Origin: Manduca sexta
Taxonomy: Eukaryota > Arthropoda > Insecta > Lepidoptera > Sphingidae
Reading direction: 5' to 3'
DNA length: 64,000 nucleotides
NCBI RefSeq assembly: GCF_014839805.1
Contig: NC_051117.1
Span: 7,440,001-7,504,000 of the forward strand
A program made the translations under genes and the position numbers. This document shows positions 25,977-36,120 of this stretch, in pieces. The notes beneath the pieces are model-generated. The model saw only the letters and a program-made list of their open reading frames with translations, made no database searches and was not told the origin of the DNA. Numbering within the stretch: position 1 is the first letter of the stretch; every line of letters starts with the position of its first letter.

Positions 25977-26205
25977 GTGGCAATGGCTACAAATGTCACA
26001 GTTCAGATAACTGCTGCAGTAGGCATGTTCTGGAGTGGAGACCGCGTCTTGACACGTATCGTGAGTCACCTTCTGATCAGATGGCGGGTCGACTTGCACA
26101 AGAGAGCTGTCAGCGACTGGATGGAAGTAGACCGGGCTCTATGGCGTACCTTGGGAGAGGCCTATGTCCAGCAGTGGACTGCATGGGGCTGATGATGATG
26201 AATAC
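25977..26205 (+). pseudogene. RTE-type LINE reverse-transcriptase C-terminus remnant
   Basis: The frame 25977-26192 ends RWRVDLHKRAVSDWMEVD, then WRTLGEAYVQQWTAWG and a stop followed by GATGATGATGA. This is the typical end of lepidopteran RTE-type pol, where a W-x-x-LGEAYVQQW motif precedes a short simple 3' tail. Only the last ~40-70 residues remain; no catalytic motif is present. Confidence 0.6.
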
Positions 26206-26362
26206 TAATTTTTCATACGAAAGTTTCTTAAAACATTATTTCGTCGGTTTACTGCAAGAACTCATTAACTGACAAATACAAAGTATGAAAGCCACTTTTA
26301 GTTTTATTTATATAGTTTTCCCTATATCATCTTAGATATAATTATGGTAAAATTAAAATACT

Positions 26363-26694
26363 ATTAATAATAATAATATCAGCCCTGTATTATATACTTG
26401 CCCACTGCTGAGCACGGGCCTCCTCTACTACTGAAAGGTATTAGGCCTTAGTCCACCACGCTGGCCTAGTGCGGATTGGTAGACTTCACACACCTTCGAA
26501 ATTCCTATAGAGAACTTCTCAGATGTGCAGGTTTCCTCACGATGTTTTCCTTCACCGTTAAAGCGAACGATAAATTCACAAAGAATACACACATGATTTT
26601 TTTAGAAAAGTCAGAGGTGTGTGCCCTTGGGATTTGAACCTGCGGACATTCGTCTCGGCAGTCCGTTCTACACCCAACTATGCTATCGCCGCTT
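26363..26694 (-). mobile_element. SINE family A, full length
   Basis: Full inverse copy. It shares long identical stretches with 24598-24932, including the TATATACTTGCCCACTGC variant, and so is among the youngest repeats in the window. Confidence 0.87.
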
Positions 26695-28194
26695 TTATTT
26701 TTATTCTTAAAATCAAATGAGTATGTTATAAGTTATATGTTCAGGGCGTTATAAACTGTACTTGATGATTTTTTGCCATTAGTTAGTTCTTGCAGTAAAC
26801 CTACGATTTATACGTTTTTATTTTTAGTATTGTTCGTTGGTATATCCGTTCCAATTCTATTGGCATCTCAGCTTTGACTTATAAATGCTGTTGAAAAATA
26901 TTTAACATAATATAATATTAAATATAGTTTATGGCATGTTATCTATGCCTTGTTGCTTGTCAAGTCTATATTGTCTATTGCTGTACTCTATGGTTATATA
27001 ATCTGTAACCAATTCAAATAGTTGTATGTTAAACGGTTCGCAGAAATATCCGAGTATAATTTTAATAAATGCGAATATTTATGAATATAGTTAGCTCTTT
27101 ATTATAAGGAAATATAGAAATCTTAGAATAGATATTTATGAATTAACCCCAAATATAGACTAAGCTTCGTGTTATTTATTTTTTTAAGTCCATAGTGTGA
27201 GTTTTGTTCTGGAAAAAATACAAGCAAGAGCACGAGCAAAAAAAAACATATTCGATGAATATTGTAGTCTTTTTTTATACGGGCTGGGTATCAAACCTGG
27301 AACCTCGAATATCACAGCCCACATAACCAGCTTTCAGACCTATGCGATAATTAACAAAAACAATTTAAAAAATATTGATACCCAATAATGAGCATTTGTT
27401 TTTATATGTAACGTAGTATTCTCTATTAAACAAGAAATTGTAACAAACATACAAAGAAAACAACCGGATAATTATTCCATATTGTTAATTACAATAATTG
27501 TTGGGCCCCATGCATAAACTGCGCAGGCGCATCTAAATGCATCGTTATGGTAATAATGGCCGCGTCTTGAATGATGGGTTTGCTTTGCTAATTGTGACGT
27601 GCAAAGCGATTATAATCGCGATTGTAATTTCTTTGTAGGGATTAAGTATTGTTTATTGAGTTAATAGTTATTGATAGACTAGATAATGAACGGTAGAGAG
27701 AAGATTCCAAACCAAAAACTTACATTTCGAAATTGTGAGTATTTTTATTTAATACAATCTTTCGTTTTAAAAGTGAAGGCAAACATTGCGAGGAAACTTT
27801 AGAATTTTCTAGAAGTAATTTAAAGGTGAAGTATCTTAACCCGTTTTAGGTGAATGTAGTGGACTAAACCATCTCAGTAATAGAGGAAGCACATCTTCAG
27901 AAATCAAGTATACATCATTTTAATATTACGTTAATAAATGGGACCACATACCATCTTGGTTATCAAAGTCGTGAAGGTTCAGTTCATCCATTCTTTAAAG
28001 CTCCAATAATTTTTAACCATGTTATGTGCTATAAATATTTTTTATGCTACTAAATAATAATATTAAAGGCAAGCCAATTAACAGTTTAGGAATGGAAAGA
28101 TCAATTTCTCGCGTCACATAAACAGCAAAAAAACACGCATACTATACATAAAATATTATTCTAGATCTTAAAGCCAATCTGCTATATCTTATAC
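26695..28194. other. AT-rich sequence, SINE relic near its end
   Basis: No gene. About 27770-27910 retains AAGTGAAGGCAAACATTGCG, AGGAAAC and AGTGGACTAAACCATCTC, an eroded forward SINE A body. Confidence 0.5.
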
Positions 28195-28400
28195 TAACTT
28201 TTGCTCGCGGATCCGCCTGCGTGAAAGTGTTTTCCAGGATTCAAATCTTGCTATATATTTTCTGACAGAAAGTTGCCGTTATACTTCCCAGGGTCTTAAA
28301 CTATCTCCATACCTAATTTCATCAAAATCCGGTACGTAGTTTTTGAGTTTATCATGTTCAAACAGGCAGACAAATGTGGCAGGAGACTTTGTTTTGAAAT
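28195..28400 (-). mobile_element. RTE-type LINE 3' tail fragment
   Basis: AACTTTTGCTCGCGGATCCG, CTTCCCAGGGTCTTAAACTA and TCTCCATACCTAATTTCATC; same family as 1452-1655. Confidence 0.7.
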
Positions 28401-29057
28401 ATTTTTTTGAGAATTTTTAGGAAGAATAATTCCGTCATACATGATTGTTGCAGCGCACACAATGGAGGCTCTCAAAGGGCATATTATTGATAAAATACTG
28501 AATTATCGTATATGAGTTAGTTTTTTAAGAATTACACTAGTTGAAGCATGAAAGACAGCGCGTACAGCGTTTTGTTTTAAGAGGAAAAACTACGCAGTCA
28601 CAATAAATTATATAAGAAAGAAGGTTGTATTCATATTTCATTTTTATCCATTTTGCAATATTCATTAAAACTCCACTCCTATTGGTCATAGCGTGATGAT
28701 AAATAGCCTATAGCCTTCCTCGATTACTACACTATCCAACACGAAAAGATTTTTTAAATTCGAACCATTAGTTCCTGAGATTAGCGTGTTCAAACAAACA
28801 AACTTTTCAGCTTTATATAATTGTAGATATATAAGGTCATCCTTAAAACAACTTTCGTGACAAAACACAGTTTATTACAACGGTCAGTTACCCGTGATAG
28901 TTAAACACAGCGCGTAAACAGTTAATTACTGTTTAGTTAAATGCCTTTAACTGAGACTTTTAACTGCATGTAAAAATATAATTGAACTCGCAAGCCACTC
29001 AGATGTTAGATTAACACGTTAAAAGGCATTGTGTGGTATTATATTTTATTATACATA

Positions 29058-29252
29058 TTACAAAACAAAGTCACCTTGTTTGTCTGTATGTAATCGATTT
29101 TCTCAAAATCTACTGAACGGATTTCTATGAAATTTGGTATGGAGATAGTTTAAGACCCTGGGAAGGTTATAAATCCCCGGAAAATATATAGCGGGACTTT
29201 TATCCCGGAAAACAACTTCACGCGGGCGAAGTCGCGAGCAAAAGCTAGTGTG
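29058..29252 (+). mobile_element. RTE-type LINE 3' tail fragment
   Basis: Opposite orientation: ATTTGGTATGGAGATAGTTT, AAGACCCTGGGAAGGTTAT, CACGCGGGCGAAGTCGCGAG, then CAAAAGCTAGT. Confidence 0.72.
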
Positions 29253-29469
29253 TCTATAATTTTTTATTAAAGAACAAAGAGCATGTAATTAAGGAAATGT
29301 TAGCATTTTTTTTGGATAATTAGATATTTATTAATTAAGGCATGTATGTTTAGAGTTTATATAATTATATCGAGACGAGCTACTTACTCGCTTGCTAGTA
29401 AGCTCGATTGCTTAGAGGTGAGCAATACTCAGAACTTTCTATTTGACAAGTTTGCTTTTTTATACTTGT

Positions 29470-29686
29470 ACAGCGAAGTGACCTGCACCTGATGGTAAGT
29501 GGAGTGGTCCAATAGAATGTCGACTGACGAGAAATGATTACCCCTCAGCAGTCGACACAATTATGCCGGCCTGTTATACACAGGCTGTTCTGAACGCGAC
29601 ACACGTGCGCCACTATGGCGGGTTTTAACACCTTGTGTACGGTGGTCGCTATCCGGGCGGATATAAAATATATCCTACCACCAGCA
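29470..29686 (+). mobile_element. Interspersed repeat family C, copy 3
   Basis: Best-preserved copy, from CAGCGAAGTGACCTGCACC to TATCCTACCACCAGCAAACC. The length of about 220 bp is similar in the three long copies, which suggests a defined unit. Confidence 0.7.
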
Positions 29687-30924
29687 AACCTAACCGGACA
29701 CTCTTATATTTGATAACATTAAGAATCTTTGTTGTTAGGCGTACTTACGACAATTTTACCATTTTTTAGATGTCATTCTGGCAGTCAGTAGGATTTTAAA
29801 CAAAACTATACATTACAATGTTACAAAATGCCAATTATCGAAAACGTCAAAACAAAAGCCATTCTAGCGAAACAAACGTCTTAATCGCATGTGTTTAGAG
29901 TTGATATTCGCGTGACTGTGTGAAACGGTATTTTTTTTATTGTTAATTAACGCAAAGATTTTAATAGACGATGGCAATAGACTTATTTGTTAGAAAACCA
30001 CCGAGCGTGGACGTTTGGACGCACAAATGCAGGGCTCGTCAACATTTTAGAAAAAAATACAAAAAAAAAACGGTTATAAATAAAATCAGTGAAAAAAAAA
30101 CAATAAGCGTAATTCTTTATTTCCATAATGATTTTTTTTAACAACAAAAAGTTTTATTTATAGAAAAAAACTGTTGTAACTAAAGTTCAATTCCTTAAGA
30201 TCTAATATTTCAACCACCAGTTTACAAATCATTCAGATTATTTCTAAACTATGAATAATCCTCTAAATTATTTTAAATAAACAATAACAGTATCACTAAA
30301 TTCACTTTATGCTTTTTGTGGCAAATTTCTTTTAGTATTCATGGAAACATATCACTTTTCCTATTTAAAAATCGATATCCACTAAAATTTGTTAACAATT
30401 TACCCTAATTAGGCAACGAAGTTCATACATACCGCTTATTAGTAAGGATTAATAGCTCATTACAATATCTACGCAACATACATTCCAACTAAACGAAATA
30501 TATTAATTAAATAAACAATAAAAACGTACGAATGCACGAAAAACTAAACGTTTAGACGCAAAAAGCGAGCGTAACAACACAAAACAAACCGAATCACATT
30601 AAATCACACACATTGGTCGCACGAAAGATTTACAAGTAGTGTTTTTAAACGCAAAGTCGTACTGTCGAAAATAAAAAAGTCAAATAAAGAAAAAAGTTTA
30701 AAAAAAAATAACCGTGAGGCGCCCCTGCACGTGAAAAGAGGTAAAGTGGAATGAAAATTACTTATCGGCGATGTGAAAAAGTGATGGAAGAAAAAACTCA
30801 CTTAACGTATTCTTAGCGATGGGCGAAACACGCGAGCGCCGTCGCGAAACAACGCTATGGATACGCTAGCCAATAAAATATGAACACAATCAGAATAAAA
30901 AAATCGATTATAATCTAGAGTTTG

Positions 30925-31070
30925 TTTGAACGCGCTAATCTCAGGAACTGCTAAACTGATATTGAATTATTTTTACTTATACGAAGCTACATTAGTCTGG
31001 AGTGCTATAGGCTACTTTTTATCCCGGAAAAACTTTTGCACGCGGACAGAGCCGCAGGAAAAAGCTGGTC
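30925..31070 (+). mobile_element. RTE-type LINE 3' tail fragment
   Basis: CGCGCTAATCTCAGGAACTG, TAGGCTACTTTTTATCCCGG and GCACGCGGACAGAGCCGCAG are the diagnostic blocks. Confidence 0.68.
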
Positions 31071-31194
31071 AAGTATAATATGATCATACAAAAAATAAGG
31101 TGAAAGATTCCCCATTACTCAGACGTACAATTTGGTAAGTCAGTTGAAAATAACTGTTATTTATTTAGAAGTGTCACTGTATACTTATAAGTCT

Positions 31195-31385
31195 TAAAAA
31201 ATACGTAAAGCCGTTGGTCCTGCGCCTGATCTCTCTCCGGTCATGTGGGATTGCCGTCTCACCTATGAAAGTGAAGGAACAGAGAGTGCTTGTGTATTGC
31301 GCACACACTTGTTCACTATAATATCTCCTGCGTACCTGGCTGATCTTCGTTGAGATTGGCCGCCGTGGCCGATTTTCGGCTAGGA
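31195..31385 (+). mobile_element. SINE family B, body only
   Basis: Forward body fragment: AAAGCCGTTGGTCCTGCGCC, TCTCTCTCCGGTCATGTGGG and GATTGGCCGCCGTGGCCGAT. No tRNA-like head. Confidence 0.7.
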
Positions 31386-31657
31386 ATGATACATACATTA
31401 GTTTTAGAAAAGAATTGAACATAACCTAAAAGGTTAATGTAGTCTTATTTATCTTCGCATATTGTTCACTTGTACCTACCAATCTTGTAACTCACCTAAG
31501 AAAACTCAAACTGTGGTTTTATATATACTTGCTATATGTAACTTTTAATTTCTAGAACACATGTTTTAGGTTATAATTATAGTCCAGGATTTTTTTTCGA
31601 ATATGTCGCATACATGATTGTAACCTGTTTTGTGTTTAATAAACAAATAAGTAAATC

Positions 31658-31940
31658 TGGTGATAGGTCTCTCATATGTGAGAGTCCGCCTGGGTACGTA
31701 CCACCGCAATGTCTATTTCTGCCGCCAAGCAGCAGTAGTCACTGTTGTGTTCCGGTTTCAAGAACAATGTAGCCAGTATAAGTACTGGACTTAATGAGAC
31801 GTAAAATCTCATGTGTCAGGATGGCGAGCGCAGTGGAATACCAAACAATATTTGTAATTCAAGGTGTTGGATGGTGTTTCGACTGTTTAACGAACTGTCG
31901 AACGGCAAGTTCGTCTCGTCATTCAGAACAATAAAAAAAA
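31658..31940 (+). mobile_element. LINE-like 3' end (family D), most complete copy
   Basis: Runs from GGTGATAGGTCTCTCATATG to a terminal AATAAAAAAAA, which fits the 3' end of a non-LTR element. The clade cannot be assigned without the open reading frame. Confidence 0.7.
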
Positions 31941-33160
31941 ATGTGACAGTTGGGTTAATAAAGCCACGTCCACACTAAGCTATCCGCGTGCAACAACGCC
32001 CCGATTCGCTTCTACATATTCTGTACTTGCGTATCAGTATTTTTTAAAGTTTTTTCCCCACGATTTATTTAATATTGTATTATTAGACTTTTTATTCGCC
32101 GTCTCGTTTCCACAACATGGAACTTTTGTTTAATTAATTCTAGTTACGAGAGACTGAACAGAGCAAATTATATTACCTCAGACCAGACGCAGTTATCATT
32201 TAGATTCAGTTATATGCCGGACCATTTAACATATTCCAGATCTATTTTGATTAAAAAATAAGTTTTTTTAAAAGAGAAGTTTTTTTTTTGATTGACGACA
32301 ATGTTAACAATATTATATAAAAATTACAATTAAATAATAATATTAGAGTAACTGCGATTTGAATTACAATAAAATTACATTGATCCAAAAAAAATAATTA
32401 ATAATAAGTATATGAGTAAAGAACTTTTAGCGTCGTTCTATGTTTTTTTATTTGGAGTTTGTGCTAATATTTAAAGTTAATAATCTAAGGGCATCCTGGT
32501 TCGTCCAAAATCTAATCTAAAAGGAATCCAAACCAACCGTAACACCTTACTTCTTCCTTTCTTACTAATATTACAAATGGCGTCGTATTAGGCATTTTTG
32601 TAACGGGCAAGGCTTTACGCGCATAGCCGCCATCGAAGCTTAGTTGTAAATAAAAATGCATATTTTCCATAATAAAAAACATTTATTGCACACAATTCAC
32701 AGACATAGTTACAACAAATACTAATAAAAAGAACATAACACAATGAAAAAGAAACCAAAAATAAAATTAATGATAAAAGGTGGCAAAATTGAGTGTATTT
32801 CTAATACCTTATTGTTAATATCACGAGGTGTTACTTGCAAAAAGTAATATTACCAATAGCTTTTTTTACAACCAATATCAAAATGTAAAAAAGTCGGCAG
32901 CTTCCTAGAGCTTCCTACATGATTGTGATTTTATTATAAGCTAATCCATCAAGGGCGCCTCGTAGTTTTTCCTTCACATCTCCGGCGCTTTACATTTTCA
33001 TTCTATGATAAATCGGTATTATCAGTCTGGTATTATGATCAATATAATTTATCACGTGGCTGGTGGGAAGGACGCATCCTTCCTGGATTTTATATTATGT
33101 ATATAAATATGACTAATTTTGGATGTAATTCCTCCTTTACCAGAATTAATCCTACCTTAG
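31941..33160. other. Unique sequence, no gene seen
   Basis: AT-rich, no recognisable repeat or coding feature. The stretch 34076-35244 is similar, with only a short TTAGG pair at about 34797-34811. Confidence 0.5.
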
Positions 33161-33455
33161 GGACCGTTCAAATATTCCGTAACGCAATTTGGGGGGGTGT
33201 CTTGTAAAACGTTACGATGCGTTACAGGGGCGGGAGGGGGGTTCGTACAACGCGTTATGTAACATTGGATTTTTTATTTTAAAACAATAACAAAGGTATT
33301 TTAGCGATTTTTCGGTACTTTGCAAAAAAAAAGAAAATTTTAGAGATACATAACTTTTGGAGGGGTGGCGGGGGCGTATAGGAAAACGTTACAGCGTGTT
33401 ACGTGGGGGGGTCAAAAATCTCCAAAAATTGCGTTACGTAATACTTGAACGGCTC
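33161..33455. mobile_element. G/C-run-rich MITE with about 30-bp TIRs, flanked by CTTAG
   Basis: The left end is GGACCGTTCAAATATTCCGT. The inverse right end is GAGCCGTTCAAGTATTACGT. Both continue with AACGCAATTT. CTTAG stands on each side as a possible target duplication; the exact end may shift by one base. The arms carry runs of seven G (about 33190, and on the right side about 33405-33415), and CGTTAC/GTTACG motifs recur. No open frame. Confidence 0.75.
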
Positions 33456-33489
33456 CTTAGATCAAAAGCTAGAAAAATTAGGACATTGT

Positions 33490-34075
33490 AGTGGAAGGGG
33501 GCCGGCCGTATCTGCAGAAGGACGGATTATAATCGATGGAGCAGACAGGTGCTGGAGTGGAGACCGCGATTAGATATAGTCTGTTCAGAAAGAGAATCGC
33601 CGTGCCCGAAAAGTGAACTTTCGATTTTTACATAGCAACACTTCCCCGCCATTTGGTAAATGTTAAACTCATTGTCATGTATTGCTTTGTTATAAATGAT
33701 CTTGCATGTTTTTTTTAGGGATTTTTGTATAGAAACGTACAGAAACTAAACAAAAGAGGTATTTAAAAACAGTAGCGACCTCAAATCATAGGACGGTTCT
33801 TGTTCTGAACAGACTATAGACGTAGTGTGGGTCACCGTACTGCTCGATGTACCGACGACTTGGTAAGGCGACGGATAGTGGATGGGTGCCGGCTACTAAA
33901 GACCGGTATAGTTAGCGCTCATTTGGAGAGGCCCATGTTCAGCATCTGCTCGATGGACTGAGGACTTGAAAAAGTCAGCGGGTAGTGGATGGATGCTCAA
34001 GACCGGGTTAGTTGGCGCTCTCTTAGGGAGGCCTACGTTTATTAGTGGACAGAGACAGGCTGATTGATAGGTTAG
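33490..34075 (+). pseudogene. RTE-type LINE end remnants, doubled and interrupted by a MITE
   Basis: GGTGCTGGAGTGGAGACCGCG matches the remnant at 26020. After an inserted 240-bp TIR element (33577-33816) the match resumes with GTGTGGGTCACCGTACTG, a GTGGATGGGTGCC region and GGAGAGGCCCATGTTCAGCA. A second partial copy of the last block follows at about 33975-34075. Heavily mutated and non-coding. A third relic (GGGGAGGGCTATGTTCAGCA) lies at about 35480-35525. Confidence 0.55.
33577..33816. mobile_element. 240-bp MITE with TA target site, inserted in a LINE remnant
   Basis: Ends TAGTCTGTTCAGAA and its inverse TTCTGAACAGACTA, flanked by TA on both sides, which suggests a Tc1/mariner-like origin. 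The surrounding LINE remnant can be followed on both sides. No transposase frame. Confidence 0.7.
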
Positions 34076-35244
34076 AAGCTGGAACTTGATCCCCTTTCTG
34101 GACTAAGTCTTGAGCGAGCTGCGAGCGCAGATAAATGCATATTGCATACCCTGATTAAAAGGATTATTGAACATTTTCTTTAGCAATCAGAATATTCATT
34201 CTAACAATAATCTGTTTTATTACGATTAAGGTGTTGAAAAATAAATACTTTCTAATGATAGCGAAGGGTCCATATAACCTGATTCTAACCGGCTTTCCTT
34301 TCGTAATTTATGTAAAATCTAATTATCAGTAGAACGATTTACAGACCACATTTATGCAATAGTACGTATTTGTTGTATGGGGTAACTTTTAGAAAACGTC
34401 ACCCTTCGCCACTGCTTTCTGATGTAGCGCGGTTTTTCTTTCAGCAAATTTTAAAATCATTCAAAATTTCTATTTACCAAATAGTCCTTTATTAAAGCCC
34501 AGGTTGACTAGAGTTCTTTATTTTATAAATACAGCTAAAACGGGTTTTGACATAAATCTAAAAATTCGTCTTTTTGTCACTGACAATATATAGATGAAAA
34601 ACCTAACCAACTTCCAGATGAAAATAGATAGAACATTTAAACTTGGTGCCCAGCTGAATAATGGTGTGTACACAAAGGAAAAAATAAAAAACGTTGATTT
34701 TTTACGATACATTTTCCAAACTATAGATTTTTATCCCCTTTCGAAATTATAATTGTAACAAAAAGTTTTTCTTTCGCTAAAGATACTATGATAAAAGGTT
34801 AGGTTAGGTTATGGTTGTATACTCAATTATTAATATAGCGCCATCTCGTGACACTTATGTTAAATAACTAATAACAACACAGGTCAACAAATATTTTACG
34901 GGATTATCATTTGATTAGAAAGTCACAAGATTTAAAGCAATTTAGTTGAATTATAACATAATAAGCGCCGTTTAAATAAAACTACAATGTAAAGAGTTTT
35001 TTGTCATAGTAAAATTTTAAAAGTAGTATCCTGACAAGACTAATATTTGATTTGGTACTCTGAGAATGAAATAGATGACGCTCTTCACAGTTTTTCTAAA
35101 TGCTTTTATTGAAGGATCCAAGTTTGATTATCAGGCAACTTGATCGATTTTGCTTTAATTTTCTTTCACATTTTCTTACCAGTTACCATATAAATTATAC
35201 AAGCTACACTTGGACACCGTATAAAGTTATTTTTTCTTTAAAAT

Positions 35245-35347
35245 AACGCCATCTTTAATCGACTATGGGATTTAACTACTACACTGACTGTGCAAAATGC
35301 AATTCTTGTAATGTAATTGGTTAACACATAGTCTAATAGATGGCGTT
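35245..35347. mobile_element. About 100-bp inverted-repeat element
   Basis: AACGCCATCTTTAATCGACTATG on the left is matched inversely by CATAGTCTAATAGATGGCGTT on the right, with about 60 bases between. It could be a very short MITE. No clear target duplication. Confidence 0.5.
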
Positions 35348-35835
35348 GTAATCACAATATTTGACAATATCGGGATTTAGTTTTAAAAGAATCCAATAGA
35401 GGGCACATAACTTTAAAATATTACTTGACACACTGCATTTCTTTTTTTTTCCGCTTTCGACAGGTTCGTCTTAAATCTTTAGGGGAGGGCTATGTTCAGC
35501 AGTGGACTTTATGTTACTGATGATGACATTTCTATATTAAACAAGTGCTGAAATTCAGCAGCAGGAGTCGATTCAGTTGGTCTATAAACCATTTTCAACG
35601 TGCGTGAAAATTTTCAGGAAATCTTTTATACCTATTTTATGATTAGCAGTTTAGGTAGTTATAAAGTGGGTATTTTTACAAGAATCCAAGGGAGTTATGA
35701 CGGCTACCCTATCCGCTAACGTTAAATGTTATATAATATGATGATAGATAAAGAAAAATGCCCATAAAAGTAGCTAGTGTAGTTAAGTGTAAGCACTAAA
35801 AATACGACTTATTTTTTACACATTAATATCAATAA

Positions 35836-36085
35836 CTGCCTCATTGGCGTAATTGTATTACGGTACGACTGCAGTACTGAAGCTCAGGGTCGATCCTAAG
35901 GTCGGGCAAAGTGATGTTGGGTTTTTATATTCAATATCAGCCCGTAGTCAGAAATTAGTGCCGTATATGGCGATAAGCTGGCATTCTTTCACATCATGGG
36001 ACAGAATATACACACGGCGAAAAGTGTGTGCACCAGTCGCGCCTATGCCTACCCATTCGGGGATAAAAGGTGTTAGTGTGTGTAT
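35836..36085 (+). mobile_element. tRNA-derived SINE (family B2), nearly complete
   Basis: Head CATTGGCGTAATTGTATTAC with GGGTCGATCC, then AAAGTGATGTTGG, TATCAGCCCGTAGTC, ATATGGCGATAAGC, TCATGGGACAGAAT and GGATAAAAGGTGTTAG. The same order is seen at 54953-55175. The 86-codon open frame here is spurious. Confidence 0.7.
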
Positions 36086-36120
36086 TAAAAGTATTATTTT
36101 TTACGTAAATTAAGTTTTAT

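Noticed and set aside
34797..34811. Second TTAGG-like stretch
   Set aside because: Only two full units; too short to mean more than chance.
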